From: Acidimicrobiaceae bacterium
Lineage (GTDB): Bacteria > Actinomycetota > Acidimicrobiia > Acidimicrobiales > Ilumatobacteraceae
DNA length: 64,000 nt
Direction: 5' to 3'
Assembly: GCA_020637235.1 (NCBI GenBank)
Contig: JACJWG010000002.1
Location: 372,001 to 436,000, forward strand
A program made the translations under genes and the position numbers. Position 1 is the first letter of the stretch, and each line of letters opens with the position of its first letter. The notes under the pieces were generated by a model. That model was not told where the DNA came from and searched no databases. It worked only from the letters and a program-made list of their open reading frames with translations. Below, in pieces: positions 8,872 to 17,450 of this stretch.

Positions 8872-10088
8872 ACGCGACCGTCGCCCGACGCGCCTTGGCA
8901 GTCGTCGCGCTCGTGGCGAGCGCGGCGTGCTCGTCCGTCGTGGAGTCGCGCGCACCCGAGCCGGGCTCGCCCGAGCCGGACTCGGTCGCCGCTGCACCGG
9001 TCACGGTCGCCGCCGACACCTCCGTCCTCGAGACGACCGCGCCGTCGACCACGTCGACCACGTCGACCGCGACGACCGCGCCCGCCGCCGTGCCATCCAC
9101 GTCGGAGCCGGACATCGCGGTCGCCACCACCACCGACGTGGTGGTGGCCTCGTCGCCGCCCGACCGGCCCGACGAGCTCGCCCATCTCGTGCAGGCCGTG
9201 TTCTTCCTCGCGCTCGACAACCTCGCCGTCTCGGTGAGCGTGCGCCATCCCGACGGCACGACATGGCAGTCGAGCGCCGGTCGACGCCTCGACGGCGAGC
9301 CCGTCAACAGCGACACCCCCTTCGTGCAGGCCAGCGTCAGCAAGCTCGTCACCGCGATCTCGATCGCCCGTCTCGTGGAACGCGGGATGCTCACCGATGC
9401 GACACCGGTGCCCTGGACCGAGCTCGGCATCGCGCACCACCCCGCCTGGGACGACGTCACGGTGCGCGAACTGCTCGACCACACGAGCGGCATGCGTCCC
9501 GAGCGGACCACCTGGCTCGACGACCCGGGTCCGTGCACCATCCCGCTCACCGCGGTGCTCGGCGACCCGCCCACCGACGAGCGCGGCACGTGGCGCTACT
9601 CCAACGGCAACTACTGCGCGCTCGGCCTGCTGGTCGAGCACCTCACCGGGCAGCCGCTCGACGTCGCCGCGAACGAGCTGGTCTTCGGGCCTGCCGGCAT
9701 CGAGGGTCCGTACCTCACCACCGAGGGGCTGCGTCCCGACAGTGCGCCGTCACCGCGAGGGGTGGGCCGGCTCGAACGACTCGGTGCTGCCGGCACCTGG
9801 ATCATGTCGACCGACGACGTGGTGGGCATGCTCGCCGGCGTCACCGACGCCGACCTCGGGGTGCTGCGCTGGCCGGGCATCATCGCCGATCAGTACGGCT
9901 GGGGACACACGGGCACGCTCGACGGCGCCAAGGCGTGCGCGTGGGTGTTGCACGACGGCACCACGATCGCCGCCGTCGTGGCGGGCAAGCGCCCGGCCTC
10001 GGGCGGCGAGGTGTGCGATCTGGTCCTGCCGGCGCTCGCGCTCGATCTCGGCGTGTGGGCCGGCGAACCCGAACGCGAACCCTCCTGA
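8868..10088 (+). CDS. Serine hydrolase lipoprotein, class C beta-lactamase/DD-peptidase family
   Basis: A 406-residue secreted hydrolase. The start is fixed by the ATGA overlap with the preceding gene and gives a signal peptide ending in SAACS, a lipobox. A Thr/Ser/Pro-rich linker (STTSTTSTATT) leads to the catalytic domain: the nucleophile motif SVSK (SxxK), the YSN motif in WRYSNGNY, and HTG in YGWGHTG replacing KTG. This set is typical of the beta-lactamase/esterase EstB/DD-carboxypeptidase superfamily (Pfam Beta-lactamase). Real substrates range from peptidoglycan stem peptides to esters; beta-lactam resistance should not be assumed. The pairing with a YhhN protein might indicate envelope lipid or wall maintenance, which is inference. 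Confidence 0.87.
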   Translation: MNATVARRALAVVALVASAACSSVVESRAPEPGSPEPDSVAAAPVTVAADTSVLETTAPSTTSTTSTATTAPAAVPSTSEPDIAVATTTDVVVASSPPDRPDELAHLVQAVFFLALDNLAVSVSVRHPDGTTWQSSAGRRLDGEPVNSDTPFVQASVSKLVTAISIARLVERGMLTDATPVPWTELGIAHHPAWDDVTVRELLDHTSGMRPERTTWLDDPGPCTIPLTAVLGDPPTDERGTWRYSNGNYCALGLLVEHLTGQPLDVAANELVFGPAGIEGPYLTTEGLRPDSAPSPRGVGRLERLGAAGTWIMSTDDVVGMLAGVTDADLGVLRWPGIIADQYGWGHTGTLDGAKACAWVLHDGTTIAAVVAGKRPASGGEVCDLVLPALALDLGVWAGEPEREPS

Positions 10089-10310
10089 CCGCCCGGCTCA
10101 GGTCGACGTCGACGGATGGTCGAATCTGCGTCGGAGATCGACGCATCGATCGAGCAGCCGGTCGCGGAGGTCCGGCGGGAAGCGGGCGGTCGTCGAGGCG
10201 CACCCGGGGGCTTCGCACGCCCGACGAACAGGCGGGCGAACGGTACTCGGTCGCACGGACCGGCCATCTCCGCTGCGAGCACCGCCAGAGCTCGATGTCA
10301 GGCTGGAGCG

Positions 10311-10682
10311 GTGCAGTACCGCCCCGATGCCGCCGAGCTCCTCGACGCGATCGCCTCGTTGCTCGAGCGCGACGTGATCGCCGCCGTCCCCCCGCACCTG
10401 CAACACCAGGTGCGCGTGTCGGCCAACCTGTGCCGGATCCTGCAGCGTGAAGCCGAGCTCGCGCCGGCCAACGACACCGCCGAGCGCGACCGCCTGTCGG
10501 CCGTCCTCGGCCACGACGGACCGCTCACCGAACTCCGGGCCGAGCTCGCCCACCGCCTCGACGACGACTCGGCGATCGACGCGACCACCGATCGGCTCAT
10601 CCGCGACTCGCTGCTCGCGACGCTGCGGGCGGACCTCGCGATCGCGAAGCCGGGCTACGACACGATCACCGGTGCGCCATGA
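10311..10682 (+). CDS. DUF6285-like protein, partner of the downstream kinase
   Basis: A 123-residue mostly helical protein starting at GTG 10311 (VQYRPDAAELLDAI). The frame is open further upstream, but the residues there are of poor quality. It resembles the DUF6285 family, which is typically encoded beside acyl-CoA-dehydrogenase-associated aminoglycoside-phosphotransferase-like proteins; the family call is from memory of the pattern. The stop overlaps the next start as ATGA at 10679, implying translational coupling and perhaps a physical complex. Biochemical function is unknown. The 222 bases before it (10089-10310) hold no gene I can support. Confidence 0.7.
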   Translation: MQYRPDAAELLDAIASLLERDVIAAVPPHLQHQVRVSANLCRILQREAELAPANDTAERDRLSAVLGHDGPLTELRAELAHRLDDDSAIDATTDRLIRDSLLATLRADLAIAKPGYDTITGAP

Positions 10683-11671
10683 GCGAGTCGACGGCACTGC
10701 GCGACTGGCTCGCCGCCGAATGGCATGTGGAGCCAGCCGGTTTCGAGGTGCGCATCACCGGCCAGAGCACGGCCGGCGCCCGGCGTCGCAACCTCACCCT
10801 CGAGATCGACGGCGGCCCGCACCCCGGCCGGTTCGTGGCCACGGTGCTGCCGACGGCCGACATCGCGATCCTGTCGATGGCCGACGAGGCCGCCGTGCGC
10901 ATGCTCGCCCGCGAGCACGGTGTGCCGGTGCCCGAAGTGGTGGCCGTCTGCCTCGACGAGTCGGTGCTCGGCGGCCAGTTCTTCGTGAGCGAGTTCCTCG
11001 ACGGTGAGACCATCCCGCGCCGCCTGTTGCGGCTCGTCGCCGACGCCGGCATCGGCACGCACGTGGTCGAGCAGCTCGGCGACGCGTTCGGCCGACTGCA
11101 CGCGATCGATCCGGCAGCTGCACCTGCGGCGCTGGCTGCGCCGGTGGCACCGGTGGCCGCGGCGCTCGACGGGGTGACCGCTGCGATCGGCCAGCTGCTG
11201 CAGCCCGAACCCGCCTTCTCGTACGTGCTGCGCTGGTTGCGTCAGCACCGTCCCGACGAGCCGAGCACGCGTCGTGTCGTGCACGCCGACGTCCGCACCG
11301 GCAACATCATCGTCGACCGGACGGGGCTCCGGTCGATCCTCGACTGGGAGACCTCGAAGATCGGCGACCCGATCGAGGACCTCGCGTGGGTGTGCACCCG
11401 CATGTGGCGCTTCGGTGAGGACCATCTGGCCGTCGGCGGGCTCGGCACCGTCGACACGTTGCGCGACGCGTACGTGGGCGCCGGCGGCACCTGGGACGAG
11501 GAGCGCTTCCGGTGGTGGCGCGTGCTCGTCACGATGCGATGGGGCACCGGGCTGGCCGGACAGGCCGCGATGCACCTCGACGGCCGGTTCTCCACCGTCG
11601 TGATGGCGGCCAGTGGTCGGCGGGTGGCCGAGATGGCCTACGACGCCCTGATGCTGGTCGATCAGGCCTGA
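10679..11671 (+). CDS. APH-family phosphotransferase (FadE36/ACAD10-11 kinase-like)
   Basis: A 330-residue kinase-fold protein. Visible features are VVHADVRTGNIIVD, equivalent to the HGDxxxxN catalytic loop with Ala replacing Gly, and ILDWETSKIGDPIEDLAW, the Mg-binding segment typical of the acyl-CoA-associated APH subfamily. In animals the matching domain of ACAD10/11 phosphorylates 4-hydroxyacyl-CoA before phosphate elimination by a dehydrogenase; by family analogy this protein may do the same, rather than inactivate an antibiotic. It is coupled to the DUF6285-like gene by a 4-base overlap. The only acyl-CoA dehydrogenase in the window is 40 kb away, so the elimination partner is uncertain. 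Confidence 0.83.
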   Translation: MSESTALRDWLAAEWHVEPAGFEVRITGQSTAGARRRNLTLEIDGGPHPGRFVATVLPTADIAILSMADEAAVRMLAREHGVPVPEVVAVCLDESVLGGQFFVSEFLDGETIPRRLLRLVADAGIGTHVVEQLGDAFGRLHAIDPAAAPAALAAPVAPVAAALDGVTAAIGQLLQPEPAFSYVLRWLRQHRPDEPSTRRVVHADVRTGNIIVDRTGLRSILDWETSKIGDPIEDLAWVCTRMWRFGEDHLAVGGLGTVDTLRDAYVGAGGTWDEERFRWWRVLVTMRWGTGLAGQAAMHLDGRFSTVVMAASGRRVAEMAYDALMLVDQA

Positions 11672-11678
11672 GGTCGAC

Positions 11679-13511
11679 TCAGCGGTCGTCGACGAAGCGG
11701 CGCACGTTGGGCTTCTTGCCCTTCAGCTTCGCCGACCGCAACGCCTCGATCACGTCGTCGACGCGCTGCTCGGGCACGCCGACGGTGGAGAAGTTCTCCG
11801 AGATCCAGATCGGCCCGATCTGCTTGCCCGAGAGGTTGGTGGCGTTGGCGACGGACCAGACCAGGTCGGACGGGCGCACCCCGTCGCGACGGCCGAGACC
11901 GACGAACACCTTGGCGGTGCCGGCCGGCAGCTGCGCGCGCTCGGACCGCTCGCCACGGTCGCGCATCGGCCGATCGCCGCGATCGGCCCGCTCCACACGG
12001 TCGCGCCGGTTCTGCTTGGGACCGCGCTCGCGGTCGCGCACGTAGGCGTCCGGGATCTCGCCCTCGTCGTCGCCGGCGCCCGAGGCGAGATGCACCAGAC
12101 GTACGGCGGCGAGCGCGATCTCCTCCGGCTCGAAGTCGTCGAGCAGGGCGTCGACGATCACCTCGTACTCGTCGAGGTCGTCGGCCGCGAGCGAGTCGCG
12201 TACGGCCTCGGTGGTGCTCTCCACCTGCTTGGCGCGCAGGTCGGCCACGGTGGGGATCTTCGCGATGGGGATGGTGCGCTTGGTGAGCCGCTCGATGTTC
12301 TCGAGCATCCGCAGTTCCCGCGGTTCGGCCAGGGTGATCGCCACCCCTTCGCGGCCGGCGCGACCGACGCGCCCGATGCGGTGCACGTACGACTCGGGTG
12401 CCGACGGGACGTCGTAGTTGACGACGTGGGTGAGGGTGTCGACGTCGAGCCCGCGCGCAGCCACGTCGGTGGCCATCAGCAGCTCTGCCGTGCCCGAACG
12501 CAGCCGCCCCATCACCCGGTCGCGCTGCTCCTGGTTCATGCCACCGTGCAACGCCTCGGCGCGGTACCCACGGCCGTTCATCGTCTCGGTGAGCTGGTCG
12601 ACCTCGTCACGGGTGCGGCAGAACACCAGCGCTGCCGTCGGCGTCTCGACGTCGAGGATGCGCCCGAGCGCCGCTGCCTTGTGGGCGCGGTGCACCACGT
12701 AGGCGGTCTGTCGGATGCTCGGGTTGGCAGTGAGCTGACGGGCCGAGCCCATGCCCACCTGGATCCGGAGCGGGTCGCGCAGATGGCGCGACGCGATCGC
12801 GTCGATCCGCGGCGGCAAGGTGGCGGAGAACAGCACCGTCTGGCGGCCGGTGGGCACCTGGCCGAGGATCGCCTCGATGTCCTCGGCGAACCCCATGTCG
12901 AGCATCTCGTCGGCCTCGTCGAGCACCACCATCTGGACCGCGTCGAGCGCGAGCGTGCCTCGGTTGATGTGGTCGATCGCCCGACCGGGCGTGGCCACCA
13001 CCACGTGCACACCGTCGCGCAGGGCGCCGAGCTGCCGACCGATCGGCTGACCGCCGTAGATGGGCAGCACCTTCGCGCCCAGGTCGCGTCCGTACTTGTA
13101 CATCGCCTCCGACACCTGCACGGCGAGTTCGCGCGTGGGCACGAGCACCAGCGCGTACGGGTGCGGACGCCCCGAGTGCGGCATTCGCTCCAGCACCGGC
13201 AGCGCGAACGCCGCCGTCTTGCCGGTGCCCGTGGCCGCTTGGCCGACGAGGTCGCGCCCGGTGAGCAACAGCGGGATCGTCTCGCGCTGGATGGGTGTCG
13301 GCTCCTCGTACCCGAGGCGGCCGAGTGCGCTGAGCAGTTCGGGTCGCAGCCCGAGTTCGGCGAACCCGTCGTCGGCGGGGTCGGCGAGGTCGGCTCCTGG
13401 CGCGTCGTCCACGCGGTCGAGCACGGGTTCGACCGAGGCGCGCGCGACGTCGTTCACCGGCCTGTCGTCGCCCGTCTCGCCGTGTCCACCCGTACCGCCA
13501 TCACTGTTCAT
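11679..13511 (-). CDS. deaD: DEAD-box ATP-dependent RNA helicase (DeaD/CsdA type)
   Basis: A 610-residue RNA helicase for RNA unwinding in ribosome assembly or decay. Motifs in order: Q motif (GYEEPTPIQRE), Walker A ATGTGKT, PTREL, TPGR, DEAD in VLDEADEML, SAT in LFSATLP, and the C-terminal domain VATD-type motif and HRIGRVGRAGR. An Arg/Asp-rich segment follows, then a DbpA-like RNA-binding domain (KVFVGLGRRDGV) close to the C-terminus. The acidic, Gly-rich N-terminus is variable. I start at ATG 13511; the frame is open far upstream but overlaps the antiporter gene. It lies 5 bases behind the antiporter on the same strand and probably shares its transcript. Confidence 0.94.
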   Translation of the reverse strand: MNSDGGTGGHGETGDDRPVNDVARASVEPVLDRVDDAPGADLADPADDGFAELGLRPELLSALGRLGYEEPTPIQRETIPLLLTGRDLVGQAATGTGKTAAFALPVLERMPHSGRPHPYALVLVPTRELAVQVSEAMYKYGRDLGAKVLPIYGGQPIGRQLGALRDGVHVVVATPGRAIDHINRGTLALDAVQMVVLDEADEMLDMGFAEDIEAILGQVPTGRQTVLFSATLPPRIDAIASRHLRDPLRIQVGMGSARQLTANPSIRQTAYVVHRAHKAAALGRILDVETPTAALVFCRTRDEVDQLTETMNGRGYRAEALHGGMNQEQRDRVMGRLRSGTAELLMATDVAARGLDVDTLTHVVNYDVPSAPESYVHRIGRVGRAGREGVAITLAEPRELRMLENIERLTKRTIPIAKIPTVADLRAKQVESTTEAVRDSLAADDLDEYEVIVDALLDDFEPEEIALAAVRLVHLASGAGDDEGEIPDAYVRDRERGPKQNRRDRVERADRGDRPMRDRGERSERAQLPAGTAKVFVGLGRRDGVRPSDLVWSVANATNLSGKQIGPIWISENFSTVGVPEQRVDDVIEALRSAKLKGKKPNVRRFVDDR

Positions 13512-13516
13512 GGAGG

Positions 13517-14839
13517 TCACGGTACCGGCGTCGAGCTCCCCTGCTCCGGTGAGCCGTCGCCGGTGGGTCGAGCACCCCGGGTCGTGTCGACGCCCTGACG
13601 AGCGATCGACAGGGCCGCGATCGGGAACACGATCACCGACACGAGCCCGGCCCCCACCAACCCGGCGGCGTTGTCCGATCGCATCTGACCGGTCGACAGA
13701 CCGATCTCGGCGATCACGACGAGCAAGGGAAGGGCAGCCGACTGCAGCAGTGCGAGGGCGCGCAGCTCGTGCTGCTCGAGCTCGCCGCGGTACAGCACGA
13801 GCGCGGGCGCACCGCGCACGAGCAGGAACAGGGCCAGGAACAGCGGCACCTTCAGCAACTCGATCGGATTGAACAGCGCCTCGAGGTCGAAGCGCACCCC
13901 GCTCACCACGAAGAACAGCGGGATGAAGAAGCCGAACCCCAGGGCTTCGATCCGGTGCTGCACCTCCTCGCGGTGGTCGAACCGTTCGAGGGCGTGGTGC
14001 GCACTGCCCGCACCGGCCGCTGTTCCGGGAGCGGCGTCGACGCCGGGCCCGTCGGACGGGGTGTGTTCCACGAGGAACAGCCGTGCGAGCATCCCTGCGG
14101 CGAATGCGCCGAGCAGCACGTCGAGTCCGAACTCGGCTGCGGTCCACACGAGCAGCACACACAACAGCACGCAGATCCGCACACCGAGTTGACCGCTGCT
14201 GTGGAGGGTGTGGGCGATCAGCTCGACCGTGCGGGGCTTCGCCTCGCGAGTGGCCGCCCACCCGACACCCAGGGTGACGAAGGTGAACACGGCGAGCACC
14301 ACGGCGGTACGACCCGGAGCGTCGGTGGTGAGCGCGACGCTGATCGCGACGATCGGGCCGAGTTCGCCCATCGCGCCACCGGCGAGGGTGTCGGTGCCGA
14401 GCCGGGTGCGCAACACGCAGGCGTCACCGAGGATCGGTAGCAGTGTGCCGATGGCCGTCGTGGTGAGGGCGATCGCGACGAAACGAACGGACGAGGTGAC
14501 GTCGAGTGCGTGCAACCCCGCTGCGACGACGATCGCGATCGCCAGCGACACCAGCCAGCCGCGAACCGCCGACACCACCGGTTTGCCCTTCACCTCGTCG
14601 GGATCGATCTCGAAGCCGGCGAGGAAGATCAGGAACACCAGGCCCATCTCGGCCAGCACCGAGATCACCTCGTCGAGGTGGGCCCAGCCCAGCAGATGCG
14701 GGCCGATGAGCATCCCGAGCGCGATCTCGATCACCACGCGAGGCACGGCCACCCGGCGTTTCACCAAGTCGGCCAGGAACGGGCTGAGTGCCGCGATCGT
14801 GACGATGAGGACGAGCGTGCGAAGGGCCTCGGGCGACAC
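13517..14839 (-). CDS. CPA2-family monovalent cation:proton antiporter
   Basis: A 440-residue membrane protein of the KefB/Na+/H+ exchanger family with about 12 helices (VVIEIALGMLIGPHLLG and FLIFLAGFEID typical of the first helices and the conserved acidic helix). It would exchange K+ or Na+ for protons across the cytoplasmic membrane. It lacks the RCK/TrkA-N regulatory domain that follows the transporter in KefB/KefC, so gating is probably different. A His/Gly-rich cytoplasmic loop lies at about residues 275-300. GTG start at 14839, with TACCAT six bases upstream, suggests a leaderless transcript that also carries the helicase gene. The ion specificity cannot be assigned. Confidence 0.88.
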   Translation of the reverse strand: MSPEALRTLVLIVTIAALSPFLADLVKRRVAVPRVVIEIALGMLIGPHLLGWAHLDEVISVLAEMGLVFLIFLAGFEIDPDEVKGKPVVSAVRGWLVSLAIAIVVAAGLHALDVTSSVRFVAIALTTTAIGTLLPILGDACVLRTRLGTDTLAGGAMGELGPIVAISVALTTDAPGRTAVVLAVFTFVTLGVGWAATREAKPRTVELIAHTLHSSGQLGVRICVLLCVLLVWTAAEFGLDVLLGAFAAGMLARLFLVEHTPSDGPGVDAAPGTAAGAGSAHHALERFDHREEVQHRIEALGFGFFIPLFFVVSGVRFDLEALFNPIELLKVPLFLALFLLVRGAPALVLYRGELEQHELRALALLQSAALPLLVVIAEIGLSTGQMRSDNAAGLVGAGLVSVIVFPIAALSIARQGVDTTRGARPTGDGSPEQGSSTPVP

Positions 14840-14845
14840 GCCCGG

Positions 14846-14851
14846 ATGGTA
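14846..14851 (-). promoter_or_regulatory. -10 element of the antiporter-helicase unit
   Basis: TACCAT, separated by 6 bases from GTG 14839. Confidence 0.4.
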
Positions 14852-14871
14852 GCGAGCGCCTTCGCAGGGGT

Positions 14872-14911
14872 GGGACGGCTACTGCGGGGGCGGGACGGCT
14901 ACTGCGGGGGC
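14872..14911. repeat. Two-copy 20-base tandem repeat
   Basis: The unit beginning GGGACGGCTACTGC occurs twice in direct succession (14872-14891 and 14892-14911). The second copy carries the stop codon and last codons of the small minus-strand gene; the first copy preserves the same codons out to the stop, so the duplication is in the 3' end of that gene. Confidence 0.8.
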
Positions 14912-15093
14912 GGGATCGCAGCGTCGGTGGCCGGGCTCGGCGGGTCCGGCCGTTCCTCGGGCGGCTCGCCGGGTCGCTCGAGCGCGTCCTCGGCGTTGAA
15001 GGCCTCGAACACGTCGTCGAGCGTCATGTCGTCGCGGGGGTCGTCGTTGGTGAGACGGCGTGTGCCGAGATCGTCGGGCGGAGTCGGATCCAT
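14899..15093 (-). CDS. Small acidic proline-rich protein, function unknown
   Basis: A 64-residue protein rich in Asp, Glu and Pro with a possible short helix (LDDVFEAFNAED) and a disordered tail ending in IPPPQ. No family is recognised. The composition is coherent, unlike shadow frames, and it fills the gap between the antiporter and the cNMP-binding gene on the same strand, 29 bases after the latter's stop. It could be a partner of either neighbour. The tandem duplication at its 3' end means the stop is present twice in tandem. Confidence 0.45.
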   Translation of the reverse strand: MDPTPPDDLGTRRLTNDDPRDDMTLDDVFEAFNAEDALERPGEPPEERPDPPSPATDAAIPPPQ

Positions 15094-15122
15094 GCCGGAG
15101 CGGTACCCGCCCGGCCCGTGTG

Positions 15123-15932
15123 TCAGAAGGCGACCTTGGCGCCCAGCGCGTCGCGCACCGCAGCCGGCAGCGCGGCGATCTCGTCGGCGTGCAGCACCAG
15201 CACGGCGACGTCGGTGATGGCACGCACGGTGGCGTCGCGCGGTGTGCCGCTCAGCGGTGCGCGGTCGCCGATCACGGAGCCGGGCCCGAGGCGCACCAGT
15301 CCGGCGCGGGTCTCGACGCCCACGGTGCCGCCGAGCAGGAACAGCATCTCGTCACCGTCGGCACCCTCCACGAACAGCGTGGTACCGGCCCCGAGGTCGA
15401 GCGGCGTGGTGACGGTGCGCAGGGCGTCACGATCGGCGGGCGACAGACCGGGGAACGACGCTTCCAACAACTGTTCGAGCGACTGCCCCGGCACGGTGGG
15501 CGTGGACGGCAGCCCCTCGGTGTCGGCGGCGATGCGAGCCGCGCAAGCGATCTCGACGTCCTGCACCAAGGTGTCGAGTGCCTCGCGGAACGCCGGCCGG
15601 CTGGCGCGAGCGACGCCGCGGATGACGGGGCGCAACAGGCGCGAGCGCTGGGCGCGACCCTCGTCCACCCACGACCCCTCGTCGAACGACCAGCGCCCGT
15701 CGTGGCCCACCTCGAACTCGAGCGTGCTCTGTGCAGCGGTGTCGACCACCACCTCCACCCGTCGTGGCCGCCGGCCGGTGTGGTGCAGGGCGACCGCGTC
15801 GAGCGCTCGCACCACGCGGACGAGCGCCGCGTCGACGTAGGCGGAGCGTTCGTTCGGACCCGACCAGGACGACGTGGTCGCCGAGGCCTCGGAGATCTCG
15901 TGGCGCAGACCGGGGTCACCGTGATCGCTCAT
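15123..15932 (-). CDS. Cyclic-nucleotide-binding-domain protein
   Basis: A 269-residue protein. The N-terminal half (about 1-140) is an unrecognised alpha/beta region; the C-terminal half is a cNMP-binding beta-roll with LGAGTTLFVEGADGDEMLFLL and a phosphate-binding-cassette-like GSVIGDRAPLSGTPRDATV. In the usual cassette an E and R contact the cyclic nucleotide; here GD replaces GE, so nucleotide binding is uncertain. No DNA-binding helix-turn-helix or channel is present. A second stand-alone cNMP-domain protein lies at 62700-63125. TACGCT six bases before ATG 15932 suggests a leaderless message. Confidence 0.75.
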   Translation of the reverse strand: MSDHGDPGLRHEISEASATTSSWSGPNERSAYVDAALVRVVRALDAVALHHTGRRPRRVEVVVDTAAQSTLEFEVGHDGRWSFDEGSWVDEGRAQRSRLLRPVIRGVARASRPAFREALDTLVQDVEIACAARIAADTEGLPSTPTVPGQSLEQLLEASFPGLSPADRDALRTVTTPLDLGAGTTLFVEGADGDEMLFLLGGTVGVETRAGLVRLGPGSVIGDRAPLSGTPRDATVRAITDVAVLVLHADEIAALPAAVRDALGAKVAF

Positions 15933-15938
15933 GGGCCG

Positions 15939-15944
15939 AGCGTA
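15939..15944 (-). promoter_or_regulatory. -10 element of the cNMP-binding gene
   Basis: TACGCT, 6 bases before ATG 15932. Confidence 0.4.
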
Positions 15945-16023
15945 CCCCGCATTTGGTCACGCCCTGGACGAACCTCGCTCGTCCGAGCGGCGCTTCGTGA
16001 GGACCTCCGGCCCGGGATCCTCG

Positions 16024-16039
16024 ATACCCCAGGGGGTAG
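16024..16039. promoter_or_regulatory. CsoR/CstR-like palindromic operator before the CoA-disulfide-reductase-like gene
   Basis: ATACCCCAGGGGGTAG contains 6-base arms TACCCC/GGGGTA around a 2-base centre. It overlaps the presumed -10 TAGACT (16037-16042) and lies 30 bases before the ATG. A/T-flanked C and G tracts of this kind are the operators of CsoR-family repressors, including the persulfide sensor CstR. A related palindrome precedes the SQR gene. Confidence 0.55.
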
Positions 16040-16042
16040 ACT
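16037..16042 (+). promoter_or_regulatory. -10 element of the CoA-disulfide-reductase-like gene
   Basis: TAGACT overlaps the right arm of the operator. The message would have a roughly 25-base leader with a GAGGAGG ribosome binding site at about 16058-16064. Confidence 0.4.
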
Positions 16043-16069
16043 CGCACTGCTCGCGTTCGAGGAGGGCAC

Positions 16070-17422
16070 ATGGAACGGGTCGTGGTGATCGGTGGCGATG
16101 CCGCCGGGATGTCCGCTGCTGCGCAGATCACGCGTGGTGTCGAACCGCGTGAGGTGGTGGTGTTCGAGCGCGGCGAGTACACGTCGTTCGCGGCCTGCGG
16201 TCTGCCCTACTTCGTCGGCGGCGTGGTGGCCGATCGCGACGATCTCGTCGCCCGATCGCCCGAGCAGCACCGCAAGAACGGCATCGACGTGCGCACCCGA
16301 CACGAGGTGATCGCGATCGACACCGAGGCGCGCGAGGTGGAGGTGCACGACCTCGACAGCGGCACCTCCACCCGCGAGCGCTACGACCACCTGGTCGTCG
16401 CGACGGGCGGGTCGCCGCTGCGACCCCCGCTCCCGGGGATCGACGCGGCGGGCGTGTTCGGCATCCACACGATCCCCGACGCAGTGCGCATCGACGACAT
16501 GCTGCGCGACCGCTCGCCTCGCCGAGCCGTCGTGGTGGGCGGCGGGTACATCGGGCTCGAGATGGCCGAGGCGTTCCAACTGCGCGGGCTCGAGGTCACC
16601 CTCGTCGAGAAGCTGCCGCAGCCGATGAGCACGCTCGACGTCGACATGGGTGCCAGGGTCGCCGACGCGATGCGAGCGATGGGCATCGAGCTCCGTCTCG
16701 GGGTGGGTGTCGAGGGTTTCGCCACCGGCGACGACGGGCAGGTGCGTGCGGTCGTCACGGCGGACGGCGAGGTGCCGGCCGACATCGTGGTGATCGGGCT
16801 CGGCGTGCGGCCCAACACGAAGCTCACCGCCGAGGCGGGCATCCCGATCGGCCCGAGCGGCGGCATCGTCACCGATGCGCGCATGGCCACACCGGTCGAC
16901 GGGGTGTGGGCCGCGGGCGACTGCGTCGAGAGCTTCCACCGGGTGAGCCGCAGGCCGGTGTCGATCGCGCTCGGCACGCACGCCAACAAGCAGGGTCGCG
17001 TCGTCGGGCTCAACCTGAGCGGCTCGCACGCCCGGTTCCCCGGCGTGATCGGCACGGCGATCACCAAGGTCGGGTCGGTCGAGATCGCCCGTACCGGACT
17101 CACCGAACGCGAGGCGGCGGCCGCCGGGTTCGACGCCGTGGCCGGCACGATCGAGGGTGCCTCACGGGCGCACTACTACCCGGGTGGCTCGGCGCTCACG
17201 GTGAAGATCGTGGCCGAGCGCGGCTCGGGACGCCTGCTCGGCGCCCAGATCGTGGGTGGCGTCGAGGCGGCCAAGCGCATCGACGCACTCGCCGTCGCGG
17301 TGTGGGAGGAGATGACCGTCGACGAGTTCAGTCAGCTCGACCTGGCCTACGCGCCGCCGTTCTCGCCGGTGTGGGATCCGACGATGATCGCCACCCGCAA
17401 GGCGGGCGACAAGGTGCGCTGA
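16070..17422 (+). CDS. CoA-disulfide/persulfide reductase-like FAD-NAD(P)H oxidoreductase
   Basis: A 450-residue flavoprotein of the pyridine-nucleotide disulfide family. It opens with the FAD motif VVVIGGDAAGMSAA, has the single redox Cys43 in FAACGLPYFVGG exactly where CoA-disulfide reductases have it, an NAD(P)H motif VVVGGGYIGLEMAE at about 150-165, a second FAD motif GVWAAGDC near 280, and a dimerisation domain with HYYPGG. Relatives reduce CoA disulfide, CoA persulfide or polysulfide. There is no C-terminal rhodanese domain. The ATG has a good GGAGG site. The operator overlap and the convergent SQR gene point to sulfide/persulfide handling. Confidence 0.9.
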   Translation: MERVVVIGGDAAGMSAAAQITRGVEPREVVVFERGEYTSFAACGLPYFVGGVVADRDDLVARSPEQHRKNGIDVRTRHEVIAIDTEAREVEVHDLDSGTSTRERYDHLVVATGGSPLRPPLPGIDAAGVFGIHTIPDAVRIDDMLRDRSPRRAVVVGGGYIGLEMAEAFQLRGLEVTLVEKLPQPMSTLDVDMGARVADAMRAMGIELRLGVGVEGFATGDDGQVRAVVTADGEVPADIVVIGLGVRPNTKLTAEAGIPIGPSGGIVTDARMATPVDGVWAAGDCVESFHRVSRRPVSIALGTHANKQGRVVGLNLSGSHARFPGVIGTAITKVGSVEIARTGLTEREAAAAGFDAVAGTIEGASRAHYYPGGSALTVKIVAERGSGRLLGAQIVGGVEAAKRIDALAVAVWEEMTVDEFSQLDLAYAPPFSPVWDPTMIATRKAGDKVR

Positions 17423-17450
17423 CCGGCGGTCCCGACCGCAGGGCAGTCGC

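Noticed and set aside
10089..10310. Possible small gene on either strand before the DUF6285-like gene
   Set aside because: Short frames have poor composition and no ribosome site; I see nothing supportable.
10679..11671. Antibiotic-inactivating aminoglycoside kinase
   Set aside because: The catalytic and Mg segments match the acyl-CoA-associated APH group and the DUF6285 neighbour, not resistance enzymes.
13511..14261. Helicase frame open far upstream into the antiporter gene
   Set aside because: The upstream part translates to low-complexity Arg-rich sequence and overlaps the conserved antiporter; ATG 13511 is the first sensible start.
14899..15093. Treating the 64-codon frame as non-coding
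   Set aside because: Its coherent acidic composition and gap position made coding more likely than chance, so it is kept with low confidence.
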